NCBI GenBank assembly: GCA_026394265.1
Contig: JAPKYO010000052.1
Span: 1 to 64,000, forward strand
From: Candidatus Bathyarchaeota archaeon
GTDB taxonomy: Archaea; Thermoproteota; Bathyarchaeia; TCS64
Reading direction: 5' to 3'
Length of the DNA stretch: 64,000 bases
In this document: positions 1-8,725 of the stretch, piece after piece
How the letters are laid out: every line of letters begins with the position of its first letter
Numbering within the stretch: the stretch's first letter is position 1
Program-made: the position numbers and the translations under genes
Notes under the pieces: model-generated
Databases searched by the model: none
The model's input: only the letters and a program-made list of their open reading frames with translations
What the model was told of the DNA's origin: nothing

Positions 1-46
1 AAAGGTTCGGCGTTATCTTCTTCGTGTCGTAGGGGGACTTGGACAT
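1..46 (-). CDS. N-terminal fragment of an unknown protein, cut by the window edge
   Basis: An ATG at 46 on the minus strand opens a frame reading MSKSPYDTKKITPNL that runs off the left edge. A GGAG lies about 8 bases upstream, inside the last codons of the asparaginase-like gene, whose stop is only 5 bases away, so the two are probably one operon. Fifteen residues are too few to identify the product. Confidence 0.5.
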   Translation of the reverse strand, partial: MSKSPYDTKKITPNL

Positions 47-51
47 CGGCT

Positions 52-993
52 TTACTCCGAGATATAGATGCCCTTGCGTTGCTCTGCCTCCTTAGAATCG
101 ATGTCCATGTACCAATGGATGTTCTCCTTGCTTGTGGAGGCGCTCATTGTATTGCCCTTGTTATCCATGGCGAGGCAGTTCATGCCGCCCTTCTCGCCCA
201 GCTCGTTTATGTCCTTCATGCCGCGTGCGCATGCCTCGCGTACGGTCAAGCCGTTCTCCATGTAGCTTACGAGTGTCCGGGCTAGGCTGAGCCTGATGGC
301 GAGTTCGCCGCGCCCCGTACAGGCTGCGGCGCCGAAGCGATTATCGCAGTAGTTCCCCGCTCCTATGATGGGGCTGTCGCCGAGGCGCCCCGGGAACTTG
401 AAGGCGGTGCCGCTCGTGCTCACGCCGCTGCAGATGTTTCCCTTGCCGTCGATGGCCATGATGTTGACGGTGCCGTGCTGCTTGTCGGTGAGCTTGTCGT
501 ACCAGCCGCGGAGGCCGAAGTCGACGTCGTAGTTGACGTACCAGGGCTTTTCCCCCTCCTTGGGGAGGTCGGAGTACTTGGTCAGGAAGCTCTGGTACTT
601 CTCCTTCGCGTCCTTGGTGAGGAGGTTCTGCTTCTTGAAGCCCATCGCCTTGGCGAATAGCTCGGCGCCGCTGCCGACAAGCATTACGTGTGGGGTCTTC
701 TCCATAACCATCCTGGCGATACTTATGACGTGCAGGTAGCCCTTGACTGCGCCGACGGCGCCGGTCCGCAGAGTCTTGCCGTCCATTATGCTCGCGTCGA
801 GCTCGACCTTCCCGAGGAGGTTCGGGATGCCCGCGTAGCCGACGCTGTCGTCCTTGGGGTTGGCCTCGACGAGCTTTGTGGAGGCCTCGACGGCGTCTAT
901 TGCGGAGCCGCCCTTGCGGAGTATCGCGGCCCCGGCGTAGAGGAACTCACCCGCGTTCCTCGTACCGATTATGAAGGGTTTGACTTTTGCCAT
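52..993 (-). CDS. N4-glycosylasparaginase / isoaspartyl peptidase family Ntn-hydrolase
   Basis: A 313-residue Ntn-hydrolase of the glycosylasparaginase family, which hydrolyses the bond between asparagine and GlcNAc or related beta-aspartyl bonds. The precursor cleaves itself before a threonine that becomes the nucleophile; here the HGT motif places it at Thr175. The downstream stretch GRLGDSPIIGAGNYCDN matches the family's substrate pocket (R, D, GAG). Length is typical. No signal peptide is seen, so it is probably cytoplasmic. It is the first gene after the ABC importer, in the same direction with a gap of about 100 bases, and is followed closely by another gene. Exact substrate is uncertain. 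Confidence 0.85.
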   Translation of the reverse strand: MAKVKPFIIGTRNAGEFLYAGAAILRKGGSAIDAVEASTKLVEANPKDDSVGYAGIPNLLGKVELDASIMDGKTLRTGAVGAVKGYLHVISIARMVMEKTPHVMLVGSGAELFAKAMGFKKQNLLTKDAKEKYQSFLTKYSDLPKEGEKPWYVNYDVDFGLRGWYDKLTDKQHGTVNIMAIDGKGNICSGVSTSGTAFKFPGRLGDSPIIGAGNYCDNRFGAAACTGRGELAIRLSLARTLVSYMENGLTVREACARGMKDINELGEKGGMNCLAMDNKGNTMSASTSKENIHWYMDIDSKEAEQRKGIYISE

Positions 994-1094
994 GTGTAAG
1001 GTGGGTGCCCATGGTGTATAAAAAACAGATTGGGGTCGCTTAGAGGGAGGTTTTTCGTAAAAATTACGACGAGAAAGCCTGTTCTCGGCTTTGC

Positions 1095-1868
1095 TTAGTG
1101 CTTTCCGTTGCCGAGGTTCAACTTTTCCATGACCAGGTCGACGAAGCGGAAGTATAGGGGGTCTCTGAGGTACCCGGAGCGGGGGCGGGGGATGTCAATC
1201 TTAACGTCGCCTATGACCTTACCGGGGCGCGTCGACATGACGATTACCCTGTCGGCCATGTAGACGGCCTCCTCGACGTTGTGGCTCACCATTATCAGGC
1301 TGTTCGGCGGCTCACCCGGCTTTCTCCAAATGGCTAGGACGAGGTCCCTGAGAGTCTTAGCAGTTAGTTCGTCGAGGCTGCTGAAGGGCTCGTCCATGAG
1401 GAGTATCTCGGGTTTGAGGGCGAGGGCCCTTGCTATGCCGACGCGTTGCTTCATGCCGCCGGAGAGGTCGTGTGGGTAGGTGTTCTCGAATCCATCGAGG
1501 TGGACCATCTTCAGGTACGCCTTCGCAGACTCTGATCGCTCCTTCTTGGGGACGCCCATCACCTCAAGGGGTACCTCGACGTTCTCCTGCGCCGTCTTCC
1601 ATGGGAGGAGGCCGAAGAGCTGGAAAACCATCGATATCTTCGGGTTTGGCTGCGTGATGGGTTTACCCTCGAATATGACTTCACCCGATGTGGCGTGTTC
1701 TAGCCCGGCGATTATTCGGAGCATCGTGGATTTGCCGCAGCCGGAGGGACCGACGATGCAGACAAACTCGTCGTCGTTTACAGTGAAGTTGACGCCGTCT
1801 AGGGCGATGGTCTCGTTTTTGTCTTCTTTGAAGATTTTTCTTACGTCTCTGACCTCAAGCGCGGGCAT
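1095..1868 (-). CDS. ABC transporter ATPase, nitrate/sulfonate/taurine type
   Basis: A 257-residue ABC ATPase that should drive an importer at the inner face of the membrane. Walker A GPSGCGKST is at residues 40-48, the Q-loop near Gln83, the signature LSGGMKQR from about 135, and Walker B LLMDEP ends at about 161. It most resembles SsuB/TauB/NrtD proteins. The start lies one base after the permease stop, so the two are co-transcribed. The substrate cannot be read from the ATPase, and no substrate-binding protein gene is adjacent. Confidence 0.88.
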   Translation of the reverse strand: MPALEVRDVRKIFKEDKNETIALDGVNFTVNDDEFVCIVGPSGCGKSTMLRIIAGLEHATSGEVIFEGKPITQPNPKISMVFQLFGLLPWKTAQENVEVPLEVMGVPKKERSESAKAYLKMVHLDGFENTYPHDLSGGMKQRVGIARALALKPEILLMDEPFSSLDELTAKTLRDLVLAIWRKPGEPPNSLIMVSHNVEEAVYMADRVIVMSTRPGKVIGDVKIDIPRPRSGYLRDPLYFRFVDLVMEKLNLGNGKH

Positions 1869-1869
1869 G

Positions 1870-3537
1870 TCAGCCCACCTCCACCTTATACTTCTCGAAG
1901 CGTTTGATGAGGCGCCGCCAGATCAACGCCTCCATCGATAACACGATGACGGAGATGATAACTAGAATGAACACGAGGACGATGGTGTTGCCGAACTCGT
2001 AGCCGGCTATGTCGAGCATTGAGCCTAAGCCGGGGACTGAGACCGCGGGTACGCCCGCCTCGGTTGACTGCAGATACTCGGAGAAGATTATGGTGTTCCA
2101 ACCCGTGCCCCAGGAGAGTATGCTTCCCGTCACGATCGCGGGGAGTATCGAGGGGATAACTATGTGGGTCACTCTCTTCAGTCCCTTGAATCCGAAGATG
2201 GCGCCGACCTCATTGATCTCGGAGGGGATGTTCTTTACGGCGCTTGTGATGTTGATGAACATGTACCAGATCATGTCGAGGACGAGCATCACTATGCACG
2301 TGATCTCTAGGGCGAGTCTCTGTGATCCGACGAGGCTTGTTAGGCCTAGGTAGATGACTGGGAAGAGTGCGAGGATCGGGACGCCCTGCCCGATGTCGTA
2401 GATGGGGTATACGATTGCTGCCATCCTCTTGTTCTCCGCCGCGAGGACGCCGAGCCCGATTGCCACGACTAAGGAGATCAGGTAGGCGATCGTCAGCCGG
2501 CTCATTGTGAACAGGATGAGCAGGGGTAGGGAGCCCAATCGTTCTGCTGGCGGCGAGGCGAAACCCTGCGCTATCACGCTCAGAGTCGGGATATTTTCGA
2601 CCTGAGTCGCGATCAGGTAGACTAACAGACCGCCCAAGAAGGCGGTTAGTAGTATCTTCTCGACCCGGGAATACTCCCTTAGCCTCTGATAAAAGGCGGA
2701 GAAGGACTTGGGTATGCGTATGTTTCCGAAGTCGAAGAGGTTCGACTCCTCGGCCGCAATCAGTTTGCCCACGCCGGATAGGTCGATGCTAACTATCGGC
2801 TTGAAGGTCCCGGTGTTCGCCTTTTCCATCAGCTTGTGCCACGTGAGGCTGTTAATCACGATGACGAGAGTTGTGACGAATATGAGTAACATTACGGCGA
2901 GGTTCATGTCCTTGTAGAAGTATGCAGCTTGGGCGAGCAGGTACCCCACGCCACCTGAGGGCGGGGAGACGACGCTGCCCTTGTACTGGATGTACTCTGC
3001 GGCTATCATGAAGAACCAGCCGTCGCTCCACGCGAGGTTCGCGCCGGCGACCACCGCGGGAGCTATGGCGGGGAGGACGATGTGCCTCGTGTACCTCCAG
3101 CCGCTTATGCCGAAGCTCCTCGAAGCATCGACCACGTTCGATGGTATACTGCTGATCGCGCCGAGGACGCCGAAGAAGATGGCCCAAGCCATCGATGTGA
3201 AGAGTAGTAGAATGACGGATAACTCGATCCCGAAGGTGCCCCAGGCGAATAGGAACCCGATTACTAGCGGGAAGTAGCCGAGTATAGGGATTGATTGTAG
3301 GAGGTCGACGATGGGGGTGATGATCCTTCCCGCGGTCTTGTTAGTGGCGGCCCAGATGCCGAACGAGACCCCCCAGACGACCGATATGATGAGGGTTATG
3401 AATATCCGGGCGACGGTGCTGAGGGTGAAGAGTGGCAGGTTCTTCATCTCGGGGTACGGGGAGAGGGTACCAATCACGATGGCCATTGCAGTCAGAAGGG
3501 CAAAGCCCCCCGCTACTTTGAGCAGGTACCTTCTCAC
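1870..3537 (-). CDS. Fused double permease of a BPD_transp_1 ABC importer
   Basis: A 555-residue membrane protein with two tandem inner-membrane permease domains, roughly residues 1-250 and 290-545, each with several transmembrane segments and an EAA-like cytoplasmic loop (for example GISGWRYTRHIVLPAIAPAVV and its counterpart in the second half). Most SsuC/TauC permeases carry one such domain and act as homodimers; here both halves are in one chain. It precedes the ATPase gene by one base. A periplasmic-type binding protein is missing from both flanks. Solute unknown; taurine, sulfonate or nitrate-like anions are family precedents. Confidence 0.85.
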   Translation of the reverse strand: MRRYLLKVAGGFALLTAMAIVIGTLSPYPEMKNLPLFTLSTVARIFITLIISVVWGVSFGIWAATNKTAGRIITPIVDLLQSIPILGYFPLVIGFLFAWGTFGIELSVILLLFTSMAWAIFFGVLGAISSIPSNVVDASRSFGISGWRYTRHIVLPAIAPAVVAGANLAWSDGWFFMIAAEYIQYKGSVVSPPSGGVGYLLAQAAYFYKDMNLAVMLLIFVTTLVIVINSLTWHKLMEKANTGTFKPIVSIDLSGVGKLIAAEESNLFDFGNIRIPKSFSAFYQRLREYSRVEKILLTAFLGGLLVYLIATQVENIPTLSVIAQGFASPPAERLGSLPLLILFTMSRLTIAYLISLVVAIGLGVLAAENKRMAAIVYPIYDIGQGVPILALFPVIYLGLTSLVGSQRLALEITCIVMLVLDMIWYMFINITSAVKNIPSEINEVGAIFGFKGLKRVTHIVIPSILPAIVTGSILSWGTGWNTIIFSEYLQSTEAGVPAVSVPGLGSMLDIAGYEFGNTIVLVFILVIISVIVLSMEALIWRRLIKRFEKYKVEVG

Positions 3538-3698
3538 GGGTTACACGCCCTATTAAACACCTAAAACGGATTGGCGTTGAGCCCGGGATTTAAAGATAGC
3601 TTAGAAATATCAAATCCGGTGTTTCACCCACCACCCCGCTCCCACCGGCTTCCTAGAAGACTTAAAAAACGCGCCAATGTGATATGAGGTGAATCGCA

Positions 3699-4661
3699 AT
3701 GAGCATCGGCGTGTGGGCGGAAAAGTACAGGCCAAAGACCCTCGAAGAGATGGTCGACAGGGATGAGATCGTCTCAAGGTTCAAGAGCTTCGTCAAGGAC
3801 AAGAATCTGCCACACCTACTGCTCGTCGGACCCGCCGGCGTCGGCAAGACGACGAGCATACTCTGCCTGGCACACGACCTCTACGGAGCCGGCTACACGA
3901 ACTCCGTGCTGGAGCTTAACGCGAGTGACGAGCGCGGCATCGACGTGATCAGGGAGAAGGTGAAGAACTTCGCCCGAACCGCCGCCATCGCGAGCGAGGT
4001 CTCGTTCAAGATACTCATCCTAGACGAGGCGGACAGCCTCACCACGGCCGCCCAGCACGCGCTCCGCCGCACGATGGAGGTCTACACACGCACCTGCCGC
4101 TTCTGCCTCATAGGCAACTACTCGGAGAACATTATTGACCCAATCCAGAGCAGGTGCAGCGTCTTCAGGTTCGGCCCACTCGCGGAGCAGGACGTGAAGA
4201 GCTACATCACAATGATCTCCCAGAAGGAGGGGGTCAAGCTCATCCCCGAGGGACTCGACGCCGTCTACGAAGCGAGCCAAGGCGACATGCGCAAGGCAAC
4301 CAACCTCCTGCAAGCCGCCGCTGCGACGCAGGGCGAGGTCGACGACATCGCCATCTACAGCGTCCTCGGCAAGGTCAGCCCACAGCGCGTCCGCGAGATG
4401 ATCAACCTAGGCATGAAGGGCGAGTTCCTCGAGGCACGCGAGATACTACGCAGCCTCCTCATAGACGAGGGGCTAGGCGCCGAGGACATCCTCAGGATGG
4501 TCTACTCCGAGCTCATGCGTATGCAGATGCCCGAGAAGTGGAAAGTCCGCATCAGCGACACCGTCGGCGAGGTCGACTTCCGCCTCACACAGGGCGCGCG
4601 CCCCGAGATACAGCTCAGCACACTCATAGCGAAGCTCGCACTGGCCAGTGAAGAAAGTTGA
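3699..4661 (+). CDS. rfcS: Replication factor C small subunit
   Basis: A 320-residue AAA+ clamp-loader subunit that, with RfcL, opens the PCNA ring and loads it at primer-template junctions. Walker A GPAGVGKT is at residues 44-51, Walker B LILDEAD follows, and the SRC arginine-finger motif is present (IQSRCSVFRF). The C-terminal collar domain is complete. A TATA-like CTTAAAAAAC lies about 38 bases upstream and GAGGTGA sits before the ATG. The stop TGA overlaps the TTG start of rfcL. Confidence 0.97.
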   Translation: MSIGVWAEKYRPKTLEEMVDRDEIVSRFKSFVKDKNLPHLLLVGPAGVGKTTSILCLAHDLYGAGYTNSVLELNASDERGIDVIREKVKNFARTAAIASEVSFKILILDEADSLTTAAQHALRRTMEVYTRTCRFCLIGNYSENIIDPIQSRCSVFRFGPLAEQDVKSYITMISQKEGVKLIPEGLDAVYEASQGDMRKATNLLQAAAATQGEVDDIAIYSVLGKVSPQRVREMINLGMKGEFLEAREILRSLLIDEGLGAEDILRMVYSELMRMQMPEKWKVRISDTVGEVDFRLTQGARPEIQLSTLIAKLALASEES

Positions 4662-6079
4662 GCACCGATAGGCTACCCTGGGCGGTCAGGTTCAGGCCAC
4701 GCACCGTCGCGGACATAGCCGACAACAGGGAGGCGGTAAACGAGCTCAAGCTCTGGCTACGCGGCTGGGAGAAGGGCGTCCCGAAGGAGCGCGCCGTCTT
4801 CCTGCACGGCCCACCCGGCACCGGGAAGACGAGCAGCGTACACGTCCTCGCCGAGGAGCTGGGCTTCGACCTCCTGGAGATCAACGCCAGCGACTACCGC
4901 ACGCGGACCCGCATGGAGGAGCTGATCGGCCGCGCCACGACGCAGAACGTCACCATCTTCGGCAAAAGGCGCCTCATCCTCTTCGACGAGATGGAGGGGG
5001 TGAGCGGCCACGAGGACCTGGGCGGCATCTCAGCCATCTCGGACATCATAAAGACGACGCGCGTCCCCATAATCCTCATCGCCACCGCGATAGCTGAGGA
5101 CAACGAGGAGAAGTTCCGTCCCCTGCGGGACAAGGCGATCGCCATCGAGTACAAACCCGTACCCACGATGGACGTCTACGCCAAGCTGGAGAAGATCGCG
5201 AAAGAGCTGAAGCTCAACGCGCCGCCGGATGCCTTGGAGGCGCTCGCCGTCCACAGCATCGGTGACCTGCGCTCCGCGATAAACGACATGGAGTCCATAG
5301 CCCGCGGCAAGGGCGCGATAACTGTGGAGGAAGTCGACGCCCTCGGCGTCAGGGATAGGCAGGACTACACCCCCGCCATCGTCCACAACATCTTCGCCGC
5401 CAAGACCCTGTGGGAGGCACGGAAGTCGATAAGCCAGGCGTACGTCGACCATGAGGAACTCTTCGACTGGATATACGAGAACCTGCCACTCATCCTCGAC
5501 GACAAGCGCGACCTCGCCGAGGGGCTTGAGGCACTAAGCCGCGCCGACATCTTCGCCAAGAGGGCGAGGAGCAGCAGCTACAGGCTGCAGAAGTACATGT
5601 TCAACGCCATGACGGGGGGCGTCGCCTTCAGCCGCGGGCACAGCGAGGGCCTCGGCCTGCGCAGGCAGGTGATGACCGCGGTGGCGAAGCTCGGTTACCC
5701 GCAGAGCGCCTTCGCCTTCCAGGAGACGGCTCAGGGGATGCTGGTGAAGCCGGTGAAGTACATGGGGGACGACTGGAGGCGGGTGAACGAGGCCCTTCGT
5801 GGGCTCGGAGCGACGTGGGTCCGCGGCGGCAACGGCTGGTCCATCCCCTACCTGCGCCCGCCCCAGCTCAAGTGGAGGTACATACGCACATACCACAGCC
5901 GCCGGAAGCTGCAGGCTGTCGCGGCGAAGGTCGCGCTCAAGTGCCACATCTCAAGCAAGGAGGCAGTCTCAGAGGTCATCCCGCTCCTCCGCCTCATGTA
6001 CAGGAACAAGGAGGGGGCGGATGCCACGACGGCTTGGCTGGAACTTGAGGAGGACGAGGTCGACTGGCTGAAGGGCTAG
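4658..6079 (+). CDS. rfcL: Replication factor C large subunit
   Basis: A 473-residue large subunit of the archaeal clamp loader. Walker A GPPGTGKT spans residues 51-58 and Walker B reads LILFDEMEG. The helical lid and collar follow, then a basic C-terminal part. It ends in a WLELEEDEVDWLKG tail with no obvious PIP box. The TTG start is inside the rfcS stop (TTGA), so translation is probably coupled and the subunits made together. Length and order match archaeal rfcS-rfcL pairs. Confidence 0.95.
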   Translation: MSTDRLPWAVRFRPRTVADIADNREAVNELKLWLRGWEKGVPKERAVFLHGPPGTGKTSSVHVLAEELGFDLLEINASDYRTRTRMEELIGRATTQNVTIFGKRRLILFDEMEGVSGHEDLGGISAISDIIKTTRVPIILIATAIAEDNEEKFRPLRDKAIAIEYKPVPTMDVYAKLEKIAKELKLNAPPDALEALAVHSIGDLRSAINDMESIARGKGAITVEEVDALGVRDRQDYTPAIVHNIFAAKTLWEARKSISQAYVDHEELFDWIYENLPLILDDKRDLAEGLEALSRADIFAKRARSSSYRLQKYMFNAMTGGVAFSRGHSEGLGLRRQVMTAVAKLGYPQSAFAFQETAQGMLVKPVKYMGDDWRRVNEALRGLGATWVRGGNGWSIPYLRPPQLKWRYIRTYHSRRKLQAVAAKVALKCHISSKEAVSEVIPLLRLMYRNKEGADATTAWLELEEDEVDWLKG

Positions 6080-6566
6080 CACGGTAATTATGTTAAAATG
6101 GCTGATTTAGAGCTACTTTCGCATCTTCGGAAAGTACCAACACGCACACGCTCACTCAGTCTAACTCTGACCCCCACTGGACTTATATGTAGTGAAATAT
6201 AACAATCGCTTACTTCAATGAGTTATTTTCCAGTGCCTTTCATGAAGTCGATCCTGCGCGCACGCATTAATGAAGGCGTTGGGCTCTTCTGAGCCATTTG
6301 CTCCGTAAATTTTTCCTAACGGTTTAAAATGTGATCCTTCAAAAATTAAGCTTTTATCGGGGTATCTTCGATCTTTGGAGGCGCGTGTCGAAGCCTATCC
6401 CCCTTCAATTCCTTCTTATGGGTTTTTCTATTATGATCCTTCTTCTTCGTCATTCTTCTCGTGACCATAGTTTCAATTCACTCTTTCATGATACCTATGC
6501 GTGCGTGGCTATTATAGGTTCGGGAGAAAGGCCGGCGTCATTATTTTCACTAGATAAATAGGTGGG
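6080..6566. other. AT-rich gap of about 490 bases without a supported gene
   Basis: The stretch between rfcL and the acetyltransferase is visibly richer in A and T than its flanks. It contains a stem-loop shortly after the rfcL stop, a TATA-like CTTATATG near 6182, and a frame of 76 codons (6331-6561, GTG start after a GTTTAAAA box) with one hydrophobic stretch. That frame has no recognisable similarity and atypical composition, so I do not call it a gene. It could be a remnant or an RNA locus. Confidence 0.4.
6114..6136 (+). terminator. Stem-loop after rfcL
   Basis: TACTTTC (6114-6120) pairs perfectly with GAAAGTA (6130-6136) across a 9-base loop, about 35 bases after the rfcL stop. The position suggests transcript end formation or mRNA protection. 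No strong T-run follows, so a terminator role is only inferred. Confidence 0.3.
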
Positions 6567-7550
6567 CTAGAAGACGTCTGAGGAGGCTATGTGCCAGCCG
6601 TCGACGTTCGTCAACTCGACCCCGTCCCTGTAGAGTTTCTCGCCCAACACCTCCAGCCCGGAGATGTTCTGCATGATCAGGGTGTAGAAGTGGTCGGGCT
6701 CGAAGCCCAGCCGCTGTGACGCGGCGTACATCGGGGAAACCGTAGTCTCTGTCAGGTAGACCTCGTTTATGGGCTCCCCGGCATCAAGAACGTGTTTGAT
6801 GAGCGCCGAGGCGACTTTGGGCCTGTGCATGATCGGGGTGTAGTCTTCGAGGAAGAGGGTGTTTGAGTCTCCCTCGTGTTCGAGGCTCACGGCGGCGTAC
6901 CCCGTCTCGTCGCCGTCGCGGATGCGGTAGAAGCTGCTTCGCCTTATGGGGTGGCTGTATCTCCACCGGAGGTACTCGGGCGTCCTGTGGATGTGGAGCT
7001 TATGCGTCGAGGCGGCCCAGGTCTCGTAGATCCCGTGTACCTCTTCGAGGCTGCAGGGCTTGACCTCGACGCCGTCCTCTCCCTTGATGTTTACTTTGGC
7101 GAGGTCGGTCGCCTTGGCGCAGAGGGCTTGGACGTCGCCCGTGAGGGTTGAGCCGACCTTACGCGCCGCGCCGGCTGAGCCCGAGAAGTTGAAGCCCATA
7201 AGCATCTCCGGGCCCCTCCCCGCGAGTTCACCGATCATGAACCTGATCGTCTGCTGGAAGAGGCCCATACGCCTGTGCTCGGGCTCGACGAAGCCGTCGC
7301 ATCCCTGTACGACGGGGAAGCTCTGGCGCCCCCGCCTGACCCTGAGGGGGAGGAAGCTGTTGAAGGCGACGGGGACGCCGCGGTGCTCGACGACGGCAAT
7401 TGAGACGAAGCCGAGGCTGAAGGGGGTGTCCCTCATCTTCCACCTGAACCTGGCCTCATCGTACTCGTCGTAGAGGTTCTCGTTGAGCCCATGGATGTAG
7501 GTGTCGAGGTCGCTCTCCTGGAACCACCTGACACTGTATTGCCCTGACAA
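6567..7550 (-). CDS. GNAT-family N-acetyltransferase, two-part
   Basis: A 327-residue protein. Its first half has a GNAT fold: a strand SIAVVEHRGVPVAFNS, then VEPEHRRMGLFQQTIRFMI, which corresponds to the acetyl-CoA pyrophosphate loop (usually Q/RxxGxG/A, here RRMGLF). The second half is an additional alpha/beta region, perhaps a second degenerate GNAT unit. Acceptor unknown. It stands alone, convergent to the AT-rich gap and divergent from the PLP enzyme gene 86 bases away. No membrane segments. Confidence 0.75.
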   Translation of the reverse strand: MSGQYSVRWFQESDLDTYIHGLNENLYDEYDEARFRWKMRDTPFSLGFVSIAVVEHRGVPVAFNSFLPLRVRRGRQSFPVVQGCDGFVEPEHRRMGLFQQTIRFMIGELAGRGPEMLMGFNFSGSAGAARKVGSTLTGDVQALCAKATDLAKVNIKGEDGVEVKPCSLEEVHGIYETWAASTHKLHIHRTPEYLRWRYSHPIRRSSFYRIRDGDETGYAAVSLEHEGDSNTLFLEDYTPIMHRPKVASALIKHVLDAGEPINEVYLTETTVSPMYAASQRLGFEPDHFYTLIMQNISGLEVLGEKLYRDGVELTNVDGWHIASSDVF

Positions 7551-7636
7551 CGAGTAATACCCCGGCTGGGAGCCGGATAAAACCTACCACGGGGGAAGGT
7601 GTTAAGCGCCGCTGTGGGGATTCTCAGACGATTGGC

Positions 7637-8689
7637 ATGAAACTCGGATCACTACCACGGGCGAGGCTCGCAAACCTCCCGACGCCTATTCAGGAGCTGC
7701 CCATCCTATCCAAGAGGCTGGGTGGCCCGCGCATCTGGGTGAAGAGGGACGACCTGACGGGGCTCGCCTTCGGGGGGAACAAGGCGAGGAAGCTGGAGTA
7801 CCTGATGGGGGACGCCGTGGCGAAGAAGGCGGACATCATAGTCACCGGCGCCGGGTTCCACTCGAACTGGTGCACGCAGACCGCCGCGGCGGCTAGGAAG
7901 CTTGGGCTCGACATCGTGCTCGTCAAGAATGGGCCGCGGGACGGCTGGGAGCCGAAGGAGTGGGACGGCAACCACCTCCTGCACGAGCTGATGGGGGCCG
8001 AGATCAAGGTCGTGCGCCCCGAGAAGTTCAAGGGGGCGCTCGACGCCGAGATGGAGGCGCAGAGGAAGAAGGGAAAGAACCCCTACTTCATCCCCGTCGG
8101 CGGCTCAGTCCCACTCGGCGCCGCGGGTTACGTCAACGCCATGCTGGAGACCTTCAACCAGTCCTCGGACCTCGGCGTGGACTTCGACTACCTCGTCCAC
8201 GGTACGGGCTCGGGCGGGACGCAGGCGGGCCTCGTCATGGGTGCGAGGGCACTCAACACGGGGACCAAGATCATAGGCGCCGCGGTCGGCTGGACCTCCA
8301 AGGAGGAGCAGCAGACGGGTGTCAACAAGATCATCGAGGACAGCCACGACGTCCTCGGCCTCGACGTCGAGATACCGCTCAGCGACATCATAGTCTACAA
8401 CGAGTACGTTGGCGGTGGCTACGGTTTCATCAGCCCGGAGAAGGCGGAGGCGGTCAAGGTGCTCGCGGAGACGGAGGGGCTATTCATCGACCCCGTCTAC
8501 ACGGCGACGGCGATGGCGTGCCTCATAGACCTCTGCAGGAAGCGGAAGTTCAAGAAGCGCGACAACGTACTCTTCTTGCACACCGGCGGGGCGGTCGCCC
8601 TCTTCCCGTACAGGGCGCCCCTCAAGGCGTACTCCAAGGGGCAGCCGTTCCCGTGGACGACCCCCGACTGGAGCCCCCAAGCCACCTAA
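7637..8689 (+). CDS. PLP-dependent D-cysteine desulfhydrase / ACC deaminase family
   Basis: A 350-residue fold-type II PLP enzyme. GGNKARKLEY contains the Schiff-base lysine Lys49; TGAGFHSNWCTQTAAAA is the phosphate/substrate loop; GTGSGGTQAGL binds the PLP phosphate; LLHTGGAVALFPY is the usual C-terminal signature. The family includes D-cysteine desulfhydrase (D-Cys to pyruvate, H2S and NH3), ACC deaminase and L-cysteate sulfo-lyase, and sequence alone does not separate them. It is followed by truD after 36 bases on the same strand, though the functions are unrelated. Confidence 0.85.
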   Translation: MKLGSLPRARLANLPTPIQELPILSKRLGGPRIWVKRDDLTGLAFGGNKARKLEYLMGDAVAKKADIIVTGAGFHSNWCTQTAAAARKLGLDIVLVKNGPRDGWEPKEWDGNHLLHELMGAEIKVVRPEKFKGALDAEMEAQRKKGKNPYFIPVGGSVPLGAAGYVNAMLETFNQSSDLGVDFDYLVHGTGSGGTQAGLVMGARALNTGTKIIGAAVGWTSKEEQQTGVNKIIEDSHDVLGLDVEIPLSDIIVYNEYVGGGYGFISPEKAEAVKVLAETEGLFIDPVYTATAMACLIDLCRKRKFKKRDNVLFLHTGGAVALFPYRAPLKAYSKGQPFPWTTPDWSPQAT

Positions 8690-8725
8690 ACCCTTTTTCC
8701 CTAGCCTCTTCTTTATCAACCGAAA

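Noticed and set aside
6331..6561. 76-codon frame with a hydrophobic stretch in the AT-rich gap
   Set aside because: No similarity, atypical composition and a GTG start without support; listed only as part of the gap.
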